From Bacteroidetes bacterium GWA2_31_9b (GTDB lineage Bacteria; Bacteroidota; Bacteroidia; Bacteroidales; UBA12077), in NCBI GenBank assembly GCA_001769005.1, contig MENE01000055.1, positions 17,695 through 24,837 on the forward strand: 7,143 nucleotides of DNA. The letters are read 5' to 3'. The position numbers and the translations under genes are program-made. Below are positions 1 to 5,295 of the stretch, in pieces. Positions within the stretch are counted from its first letter, which is position 1; each line of letters starts with the position of its first letter. Below the pieces are notes generated by a model. That model searched no databases and was not told the origin of the DNA. It saw nothing but the letters and a program-made list of their open reading frames with translations.

Positions 1-371
1 CATTAGTTTGTGTAGTCGAAAATGCCCGTGATGTAATGTCTATAGAAAATACCCATCAGTTTAATGGCGTTTATCATGTATTGGGTGGAATAATTTCTCC
101 TATGGATGGAATTGGACCAAGCGATCTAAAAATTGATACTTTATTTACTAAAATTCAGGAAGGAATAGTTAAAGAAATTATTCTTGCTCTTAGTACAACA
201 ATGGAAGGTGATACAACAAACTTTTATTTATATAAAAAATTTAAAAACTACCCTCTGAAAATTACAACTCTTGCAAGAGGAGTAGCCATTGGAGATGAAC
301 TTGAATATGCCGATGAAATTACTCTTGGACGATCGATTGTTAACAGAACTTTGTTCGAATCTTCAATTTAA
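1..371 (+). CDS. recR: RecR recombination mediator, C-terminal part (5' end outside window)
   Basis: This is the last 122 residues of RecR, read from the first whole codon at base 3 to the TAA at 369-371. RecR works with RecO (and RecF) to load RecA on gapped single-stranded DNA during recombinational repair; it acts in the cytoplasm on DNA. The visible part is most of the Toprim domain and the C-terminal tail. It opens with LVCVVENARDVMSIE, the counterpart of the LICVVE strand with its acidic Toprim residue, followed by LGGIISPMDGIGPSDL, a hallmark of RecR. Further on are TTMEGDTTNFYL (the TxEGE/D-type segment) and LARGVAIGDELEYADEITL, the conserved C-terminal stretch. The N-terminal helix-hairpin-helix and zinc-finger parts lie upstream of the window. 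An ATG at 36 exists but is internal, since homology runs to the window edge. Nothing suggests a broken gene. Confidence 0.97.
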   Translation, partial: LVCVVENARDVMSIENTHQFNGVYHVLGGIISPMDGIGPSDLKIDTLFTKIQEGIVKEIILALSTTMEGDTTNFYLYKKFKNYPLKITTLARGVAIGDELEYADEITLGRSIVNRTLFESSI

Positions 372-387
372 CTTGTTAGATTTGAAA

Positions 388-414
388 AATATTTGTTATT
401 TTAACACAAATATT
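388..414. repeat. Perfect 9-bp inverted repeat between recR and the TPR gene
   Basis: The arms AATATTTGT (388-396) and ACAAATATT (406-414) are exact reverse complements around a 9-nt loop. The repeat begins 16 bp after the recR stop and ends 27 bp before the TPR start. As RNA it would be a hairpin with only two G-C pairs, and it is not followed by a T-tract, so it is a poor intrinsic terminator. It could be a weak 3' end for recR, an operator for the next gene, or chance in AT-rich DNA. No good TTTG/TAnnTTTG promoter with proper spacing was found in this 70-bp gap. Confidence 0.4.
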
Positions 415-441
415 ATTGCCATTGAAAATTCATAAACCAAT

Positions 442-1188
442 ATGAAACAATTAACACTCATTATAATTATTCTTTTTTCAATAAACTCAACTATATTTTC
501 TCAAGGTTCATCTGATGTTGAATCAATTGTCGACATGGGAAATGATTTAATAAAATTAAAAGATTATAATGCAGCATTAGAAAAATTTAACGAAGCACTA
601 AATACTCTTCCTGGATTTTCACCTGCTATTGATGGAAAGGCAAATGTTTATATTTTATTGGAAGATTATAAAGCAGCAGGAAAAATTATTGATGAGGGAA
701 TAAAAAAGAATCCTGATTATGCATCATTTTATCTTACCAGAGGCAAAGTTTATTTTTTTAAAGATAAATTAGAAGAAGCCATTGATGATTTTAATAAAGC
801 TTTCGACTTAAATTCTCAAGAAAAAGATAAAAGCCTTGAAAATATGATTTATGTAAATCGTGGTGCTACTTATCAGAAATTATTTGAAAATGAAAAAGCT
901 TTACAGGATTTTTCAAAAGCAATTGAACTAAATCCAAATAATCCAAATGTTTATATGTACAGGGGATTTCTTTATTACCAAAATAATCAGTTTAATGAAG
1001 CAATTCAGGATTTTAATACAGTAATTGAGCTTGATGTAGAGAACCATTTTGCGTATTACAATAGAGGAATGACATATGTCAAACTGAATGATAATTCAAA
1101 ATCCTGTCAGGATTTTCATAAAGCATGTGAACTGGGAAATACAAATGCATGTAAAATGATTGTGAGTCGTTGTATGAACTTTAAATAG
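442..1188 (+). CDS. Secreted tetratricopeptide-repeat protein
   Basis: This is a 248-residue protein with an N-terminal export signal: a Lys at position 3, a hydrophobic core at about 4-18 (LTLIIIILFSINSTI), and a likely cleavage site near residue 20-21 (FS-QG). The rest is almost entirely TPR units, roughly at 27-60, 61-94, 95-128, 135-168, 169-202 and 203-236. Typical TPR signatures are seen, such as DYNAALEKFNEAL, ALQDFSKAIELNPNNP and NEAIQDFNTVIELD. TPR arrays are protein-binding scaffolds, so a periplasmic adaptor role is plausible, but the partner and process are unknown. The only cysteines are four near the C-terminus (residues 222, 229, 237 and 244). The gene follows recR in the same direction after 70 bp and converges on mlaD, so it may be transcribed alone or by read-through from recR. 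The ATG at 442 is supported by the signal peptide that follows it at once. Confidence 0.9.
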   Translation: MKQLTLIIIILFSINSTIFSQGSSDVESIVDMGNDLIKLKDYNAALEKFNEALNTLPGFSPAIDGKANVYILLEDYKAAGKIIDEGIKKNPDYASFYLTRGKVYFFKDKLEEAIDDFNKAFDLNSQEKDKSLENMIYVNRGATYQKLFENEKALQDFSKAIELNPNNPNVYMYRGFLYYQNNQFNEAIQDFNTVIELDVENHFAYYNRGMTYVKLNDNSKSCQDFHKACELGNTNACKMIVSRCMNFK

Positions 1189-1213
1189 TAAATTATTTTA
1201 CTTTTCTTTTTTT
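1183..1213. terminator. Probable shared (bidirectional) terminator between convergent genes
   Basis: An inverted repeat, AGTAAA (1187-1192) and TTTACT (1197-1202), encloses a 4-nt loop TTAT. After one T-T mismatch the stem can extend by AAA/TTT (1183-1185 with 1204-1206, where only part pairs because 1206 is C). On the + strand it is followed by a T-rich run up to 1213, as expected of an intrinsic terminator for the TPR gene. On the - strand the downstream bases are less T-rich, so termination of the mla operon here is less sure. The stem contains the stop codons of both genes. It is AT-rich and so thermodynamically weak. Confidence 0.5.
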
Positions 1214-2253
1214 GAAAACAACCTTATAAGCCAGTTTCTTTTAACTACTCTTGCAGCTTCATCTACTTCTTTAGCTCCCTTATTTACATTTTGAATAGCT
1301 ACAACAACACTGTCGGCAAAAGCTGTGTCATAAATCAATCTTGAAATTAATCCTTGCCCTGAATTTATTTCATCAGTAATTTTTACCAGATTATCAGAAA
1401 GAATTTTAGTTCGTTCGGTTGTATAATCAAGATTTTTTCCTGCTCTGCTCAAACCCGATGTAAAAGAAGTATCGGTAAATATTTTTCCATACAATCCTTG
1501 TCCTTTATTCATTTGATCAGTAATAGTTACAAGGTTTTTTGTTGATTTATTGATATTATCTCCAGCTACATATATTTTATTGGCAAAAGTGGTATCAGAA
1601 AGTAACATTCCAATTGTACCTTGTTCTTTTGAAATTTTATTTGAAATATCTTCAAAATTCTCAGTAAATTTAGCTGTCTTTTTTGCAATAGTACTTAAGT
1701 TGTTTGCAAATGATTCGTCGGCAAAAAATTTCCCAAAAGTACCCTCACCACGATTAATTTTTTCTGTAATATCAGCTATGTTTTTTGTTATTATTGTTGT
1801 GTTCAGAGTCGATGTATTTAATTGACGTAATATTTTATCGATTTGAACAGCTTCAATTGTTTCAAGAATGTCTCCATTTTCAACAATTTCGGCTGTAATA
1901 CTTCCGGCATAAATGTAAACAAATTTTATTCCCATTAATCCTTCAGGTACAATTTCCATTTTTGAATCTTTTCGAATAAATTGTTTAACATCACTTTGAA
2001 TATTTAAATTTATTTGTACTAATGAGTCGTTTAGTATTTCAACTTTAGAAACAGTACCAATGTTAATTCCTGAAAAACGCACATCGTTTCCAATTTTTAC
2101 ACCACTAATATCCTTAAAAATACCACTTAATACGATATTTCGTTTAAATAAACTTCCCTGACTACCAATGTAGTATATACCAAAGATGAATATTATTATT
2201 CCTATACCAACAAAGAAGCCCAATCGAATATTTTTTTTTCTTGTATTTTTCAT
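1198..2253 (-). CDS. mlaD: MlaD-family MCE protein (membrane-anchored lipid transport subunit)
   Basis: This is the substrate-binding-type subunit of an Mla/MCE ABC transporter, fixed in the inner membrane and projecting into the periplasm, where MCE rings carry lipids. From the ATG at 2253 it has 351 residues: a basic N-terminus (KNTRKKN), one transmembrane helix at about 12-30, then an MCE domain at about 41-118 with the usual sequence GVKIGNDVRFSGINIGTV. A long helical tail follows, holding four copies of a glycine-rich motif ending in D-[TE]-x-F (starting at residues 166, 207, 248 and 296). It ends with a basic segment, RNWLIRLFSKKEK. An upstream ATG at 2304 would add 17 residues but overlap mlaF by 38 bp and put unrelated sequence before the basic anchor. 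The 2253 start leaves a 13-bp gap. It is the last gene of the mlaE-mlaF-mlaD set. No MlaB or MlaC homologue lies next to it here. Confidence 0.93.
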   Translation of the reverse strand: MKNTRKKNIRLGFFVGIGIIIFIFGIYYIGSQGSLFKRNIVLSGIFKDISGVKIGNDVRFSGINIGTVSKVEILNDSLVQINLNIQSDVKQFIRKDSKMEIVPEGLMGIKFVYIYAGSITAEIVENGDILETIEAVQIDKILRQLNTSTLNTTIITKNIADITEKINRGEGTFGKFFADESFANNLSTIAKKTAKFTENFEDISNKISKEQGTIGMLLSDTTFANKIYVAGDNINKSTKNLVTITDQMNKGQGLYGKIFTDTSFTSGLSRAGKNLDYTTERTKILSDNLVKITDEINSGQGLISRLIYDTAFADSVVVAIQNVNKGAKEVDEAARVVKRNWLIRLFSKKEK

Positions 2254-2266
2254 AGGTTTTATTTTT

Positions 2267-3037
2267 TTAATCGATTTTAAAATAGGAGCTAACCCATTTA
2301 TCATCCGAATTTTTTAGTTCATCGAATGTACCTTCGGCAATAAAAATGCCATCTTGCAATATCATCATCCGGTTCGATGTAATTTTAGCACAATTCAGAT
2401 CGTGTGTAATAATTATAGATGATGCTTTATATTTAGTTTGAATTTCGACAATTAGGTTACTTATTTCCCTTGATGTAATTGGATCCAGGCCAGTTGTTGG
2501 CTCATCATATAGAATAATTTCTGGTTTTAAGATCAATGTTCGTGCTAAACCAATACGTTTTTTCATTCCACCTGAAAGTTCCGATGGCATTTTATCTATA
2601 GTATCAAGTAAACCAACATTTTCAAGAGCATCAACAATTAATTCTTCTATATCATGCGGATCGGTTATATTTTTATTTCTCCTAAGAGGAAACTCAAGAT
2701 TTTCTCTAATAGTCATTGAGTCGTAAAGTGCATTACCCTGAAAAATAAAACCAACCTTAGTTCTTAGTTCATTCAATTCATTTGAGTTCATCAATGTTAC
2801 TTCCTTACCAAAAACTTTTAATGAACCTTCATCGGGGTTAATTAATCTAACAATGCACTTAATTAGTACTGATTTTCCAATTCCAGACATTCCGAGTACA
2901 ACAACATTCTCACTTTTTTTAACTACCATACTTATATCTTTTAATACTTCATTTCCATTAAAAGATTTTTTAAGATGACTGATTTCAATAACGGTTTCGT
3001 TATTTAAAAATTGAGATATGTTTTCTTCTGATTTCAT
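2267..3037 (-). CDS. mlaF: MlaF-family ABC transporter ATP-binding protein
   Basis: This is the cytoplasmic ATPase that powers the MlaE permease. With the ATG at 3037 it has 256 residues. All nucleotide-binding elements are present: Walker A GMSGIGKS (49-56), Q-loop glutamine in FIFQGNALYDSMT (Q100), ABC signature LSGGMKKR (154-161), Walker B IILYDEP (174-180) with the catalytic Glu179, D-loop GLDP, and H-loop His212 in ITHDL. The FQGNALYDSMTIRENLEFPL stretch and the SGGMKKRIGLAR form are typical of the MlaF group rather than of export ATPases. A TTG one codon upstream (3040) also opens the frame, but the ATG immediately after it is the natural start. The gene starts 6 bp after the mlaE stop and ends 13 bp before mlaD, so the three are almost certainly one transcript. 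No missing residues or frameshift were seen. Confidence 0.96.
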   Translation of the reverse strand: MKSEENISQFLNNETVIEISHLKKSFNGNEVLKDISMVVKKSENVVVLGMSGIGKSVLIKCIVRLINPDEGSLKVFGKEVTLMNSNELNELRTKVGFIFQGNALYDSMTIRENLEFPLRRNKNITDPHDIEELIVDALENVGLLDTIDKMPSELSGGMKKRIGLARTLILKPEIILYDEPTTGLDPITSREISNLIVEIQTKYKASSIIITHDLNCAKITSNRMMILQDGIFIAEGTFDELKNSDDKWVSSYFKID

Positions 3038-3043
3038 CAATAA

Positions 3044-3886
3044 CTAATTGAAAAAATTAAATAATTCGGCCAATTGAACTGCAATTAAATCGATAATAAA
3101 TATTACGAGCGATGAAATTACAACAGCAGAATTTGCAGCTTTACCAACACCTTCAGTTCCATTTTCAGCATAATAACCTTTGTAACAACCAACCATTCCT
3201 ATAGCAAAACCAAAAAAGAAAGTTTTAATTGTAGCCGGAATTAAATCATAATAATGTAAAGGATCAAAAGCAAGGTTTACAAATAATGGCAACGAAATAA
3301 AATCATTTAAATTCACGGCTACAAAGGATCCATAAAACGAAATAATATCAGCATAAAAAACAAGAATAGGTATCATAAAGGTTGTTGCAAGAACACGTGT
3401 TACAACCAAATATTTCATAGGATTAGTTCCCGAAACATCCATAGCATCAATTTGTTCAGTAACACGCATAGAACCTAATTCTGCACCTATTCCTGAACCA
3501 ATTTTACCTGCACAGATTAGAGCTGTAATTACAGGTCCAATTTCACGAACTATAGAAACAGAAACCATTCCAGGTAACCACGACTCAGCACCAAAACCTT
3601 CTAAAACAGGTTTTGATTGCAATGTAAGTACTAAACCCATTATAAATGCAGTTATTCCGATTAATGGAAGTGTACTTAAACCTATGGAATATGCTTGTTT
3701 TAAAAACTCTTTATGTTCATAAGGTTTTTGGAATAATTCTTTAAAAAAACGAATTGTAAATCGTGATAATCCACCTAATTCTAACAAAAAATTACTAAGC
3801 CAAGGAAAATCGTTAATTGTTAGTTTATTTTCGTTAGATATTGTTTTAACTTTTTTTCTAAATATTTTTAGAATATTTAGTTTCAT
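3044..3886 (-). CDS. mlaE: MlaE-family ABC transporter permease
   Basis: This is the integral inner-membrane permease of the Mla/MCE lipid transport complex, which pairs with MlaF on the cytoplasmic side and MlaD on the periplasmic side. From the ATG at 3886 it has 280 residues. The first 60 or so are polar and basic, with an amphipathic segment, and then hydrophobic segments run at roughly 68-90, 110-135, 160-190, 215-235 and 253-272. The family core is fully kept: REIGPVITALICAGKIGSG (114-132) followed by AELGSMRVTEQIDAMDVSG, and LVVTRVLATTFMIPIL. A TTG at 3907 would add seven residues; the ATG is preferred because TTG starts are rarer and nothing in the extra residues looks conserved. It is the first gene of the mla set, 109 bp after the thioredoxin gene stop. 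I found no clear promoter in that gap, though the best partial match to a -7 box, TAACTTTC, lies there. Confidence 0.95.
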   Translation of the reverse strand: MKLNILKIFRKKVKTISNENKLTINDFPWLSNFLLELGGLSRFTIRFFKELFQKPYEHKEFLKQAYSIGLSTLPLIGITAFIMGLVLTLQSKPVLEGFGAESWLPGMVSVSIVREIGPVITALICAGKIGSGIGAELGSMRVTEQIDAMDVSGTNPMKYLVVTRVLATTFMIPILVFYADIISFYGSFVAVNLNDFISLPLFVNLAFDPLHYYDLIPATIKTFFFGFAIGMVGCYKGYYAENGTEGVGKAANSAVVISSLVIFIIDLIAVQLAELFNFFN

Positions 3887-3925
3887 TTGAAATGAATATT
3901 TATTCAATTAAAAATGAAAGTTACA

Positions 3926-3948
3926 AATTATTAAGAAAAGTAATAATT
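3926..3948. repeat. 8-bp inverted repeat upstream of mlaE
   Basis: The arms AATTATTA (3926-3933) and TAATAATT (3941-3948) are perfect reverse complements around a 7-nt loop, in the 109-bp gap between the thioredoxin gene and mlaE. The stem is entirely A-T and has no T-tract after it in the direction of transcription, so termination is doubtful. In DNA this AT-rich it may be chance. It could also be a protein-binding site just upstream of the mla operon. Confidence 0.28.
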
Positions 3949-3995
3949 AATTTTTAGGTTATTTTTAGTTAGAGTAAATACAGATTTGCATTAAT

Positions 3996-4331
3996 CTATT
4001 CATTAAACATAAGCATATATGGTCGTTCAATTTCTTTTTGTAATTCCGTAATTCCTATATTTCTGCTTTTACGAATAAACTCTTTTCCATTAAAAAATAC
4101 AAGGATTGTAGGAACAGTAAAAATTGAGTTCTGAGCAGAAATCTCCGGAAATTCTATTGTATCACAATAATACATTTTCATTAACGGAAATTCGGCACTT
4201 AACAAATCATAAATTTTAGGTTTTAAGACCTTACAAACATTACAATTTGTGTTTGAGAAATAAATTAATAGAGCTTTATCTTTTGTAATACATTTATTGA
4301 TCTCAGCTAAACTTGTAATGTTCTTTATCAT
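3996..4331 (-). CDS. Thioredoxin-like protein with a CNVC active site
   Basis: This is a 111-residue single-domain thioredoxin-fold protein with no signal peptide, so it is expected in the cytoplasm. The fold is visible in the order beta strand (ALLIYFS), active-site helix with C30-N-V-C33-K, a second strand (KMYYCDTIEFPEI), and the cis-proline loop FTVPT (Pro74) followed by ILVFFNGKEFIRK. The active site lacks the Trp-Cys-Gly-Pro-Cys of standard thioredoxin: the residue before Cys30 is Asn, the dipeptide is Asn-Val, and the protein has no Trp at all. Two extra cysteines are at 14 and 56. Such changes shift redox potential and suggest a specialised disulfide reductase, or a bacillithiol/peroxidase-type partner, rather than the general thioredoxin; that is inference. 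Its ATG overlaps the stop of the CoA-binding gene (TAATG), so translation is probably coupled. The true substrate is unknown. Confidence 0.88.
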   Translation of the reverse strand: MIKNITSLAEINKCITKDKALLIYFSNTNCNVCKVLKPKIYDLLSAEFPLMKMYYCDTIEFPEISAQNSIFTVPTILVFFNGKEFIRKSRNIGITELQKEIERPYMLMFNE

Positions 4332-4690
4332 TAATAATTATTGGAATTAAGCATAATTAATGTACAAGCAACACATACTTCAATACCATTTTCCATAGCT
4401 AGTTGAATAAGTTCCTGATTTTCTGAACCGGGATTAAAAATTAACCGTTGAGGTTTAAGGCTAATAATATATTCGTAATATTCTTTTTGATTTTTGGGAT
4501 TTAGATAGATTGTAACAGTATGTAAATCGGCAATTTCCGGTGTACCAATGATAATATCCTGCCAACTGATTTGACCTTTACGATTACCAATTAATACTGC
4601 TTCATATCCATGACGAACAAGGCTTTTAACTGCTTTGTAAGAAAAACGAGTAGGGTTAGGACTTGCACCTAAAACCAAAGTTTTTTTCAT
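4331..4690 (-). CDS. CoA-binding-domain protein (YccU-like Rossmann fold)
   Basis: This is a 119-residue protein of the CoA_binding_2 family, small stand-alone relatives of the CoA-binding domain of succinyl-CoA synthetase. It starts directly with a Rossmann strand and nucleotide loop, TLVLGASPNPTRFSYKAV (4-21), where GAS and the PNPTRFSY segment match the family. The later family marks are FNPGSENQEL (85-94) and the C-terminal strand with ACTLIML. The usual VNP loop after the second strand is replaced by IGNRKGQI, a form I believe is common in Bacteroidota members. The biological role of this family is poorly known; CoA binding has been seen in structures of relatives, but no reaction is established. 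It is the first gene of a two-gene unit with the downstream thioredoxin (one-base overlap). A promoter-like site lies about 70-100 bp upstream. Confidence 0.88.
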   Translation of the reverse strand: MKKTLVLGASPNPTRFSYKAVKSLVRHGYEAVLIGNRKGQISWQDIIIGTPEIADLHTVTIYLNPKNQKEYYEYIISLKPQRLIFNPGSENQELIQLAMENGIEVCVACTLIMLNSNNY

Positions 4691-4731
4691 ACTTTTTATT
4701 AATTAAATTCAAGCAAAAAAGAATCTTCTAA

Positions 4732-4749
4732 TTCTAATGTTTATTAGAA
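4732..4749. repeat. Perfect 7-bp inverted repeat in the leader of the CoA-binding gene
   Basis: The arms TTCTAAT (4732-4738) and ATTAGAA (4743-4749) pair exactly around a 4-nt loop. One arm is also part of a short direct repeat of TTCTAA (4726-4737). If the promoter at 4759-4790 is real, transcription would begin a few bases before this hairpin, so it would lie at the 5' end of the mRNA or overlap the start site as an operator. As a terminator for ispF it is weak, with one G-C pair per arm and a T-run only about 12 nt later. Confidence 0.4.
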
Positions 4750-4758
4750 ATTAGCAAT

Positions 4759-4790
4759 CTAAATTAATGTTTTTATTGAGATGAAACAAA
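4759..4790 (-). promoter_or_regulatory. Bacteroidota-type promoter for the CoA-binding/thioredoxin unit
   Basis: On the - strand a TTTG (-33 element, 4790-4787) is followed after 20 nt by TAATTTAG (4766-4759), which matches the TAnnTTTG -7 element at all but one defined base. Spacing fits the Bacteroidota sigma-ABfr consensus. The predicted start would be near 4750, about 60 nt before the ATG at 4690. This separates the CoA-binding/thioredoxin pair from ispF as its own transcription unit. The call rests on motif matching alone. Confidence 0.45.
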
Positions 4791-4814
4791 CGACTTTTGA
4801 AGTTAAAGAAAATA

Positions 4815-5294
4815 TTATATTTTTTGAATCAGAACAACGGCATGTGCAGCAATACCTTCCTCATTTCCAATAAAACCTAATTTTTCGGTAGTTGTTGCCT
4901 TAATTGAAATCTGATTTTCATTAACATCAATTGTTTCAGCAAGTGTACGAATCATTTCAGGAATAAAGTCCTGAATTTTAGGTTTTTGTAAACAGATTGT
5001 AGAGTCCAAATTAACCAATGAATATCCATTCTCTTTCAACAGATTATAGGTTCTTTTAAGTAGTATTTTACTGTCAATACCTTTAAATTCGTTACTTGTA
5101 TCAGGAAAATGGAAACCAATATCACGCAAAGTAGCTGCTCCTAAAAGAGCATCGCAAATAGCATGAATAAGAACATCGCCATCGGAATGCGCAACACAAC
5201 CCTTTGAATGAGGAATCTGAATTCCTCCAATAACCAGTTTTAAATCTTGTTGAAGACGATGAACATCGTAACCATGACCAATTCGGATATTCAT
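4815..5294 (-). CDS. ispF: 2-C-methyl-D-erythritol 2,4-cyclodiphosphate synthase (IspF)
   Basis: IspF turns 4-diphosphocytidyl-2-C-methyl-D-erythritol 2-phosphate into the 2,4-cyclodiphosphate with release of CMP, in the MEP (non-mevalonate) isoprenoid pathway; it is a cytoplasmic homotrimer. From the ATG at 5294 it has 159 residues, the usual length. Metal ligands are visible as Asp10 and His12 in RIGHGYDVH and His44 in HSDGDVLIHAICD. The family signature KATTTEKLGF (132-141) carries the conserved Thr and Glu near the active site, and the DIGFHFPDT segment is intact. A GTG at 5324 would extend it by ten residues and overlap porV by 29 bp; the family begins at MNIRIGHG, so the ATG is chosen. 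It lies one base after the porV stop, which indicates co-transcription and probable translational coupling. The gene implies that this organism makes isoprenoids by the MEP route. Confidence 0.97.
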   Translation of the reverse strand: MNIRIGHGYDVHRLQQDLKLVIGGIQIPHSKGCVAHSDGDVLIHAICDALLGAATLRDIGFHFPDTSNEFKGIDSKILLKRTYNLLKENGYSLVNLDSTICLQKPKIQDFIPEMIRTLAETIDVNENQISIKATTTEKLGFIGNEEGIAAHAVVLIQKI

Positions 5295-5295
5295 T

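Noticed and set aside
1550..1825. A 91-codon open frame on the + strand inside mlaD
   Set aside because: It lies wholly antisense to the repeat region of mlaD, has no recognisable domain, and its hydrophobic content follows from the reverse complement of the coding strand.
2254..2304. Longer mlaD start (ATG at 2304)
   Set aside because: It would overlap mlaF by 38 bp, and the extra 17 residues have no counterpart in the expected basic-anchor plus helix layout; the ATG at 2253 fits better.
3887..3907. TTG start for mlaE at 3907
   Set aside because: An ATG lies seven codons downstream, and the added residues look like translated leader.
3887..3995. A promoter for the mla operon in the gap after the thioredoxin gene
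   Set aside because: The best -7 candidate (TAACTTTC) differs at one base and has no TTTG at the right distance; read-through from the thioredoxin unit remains possible.
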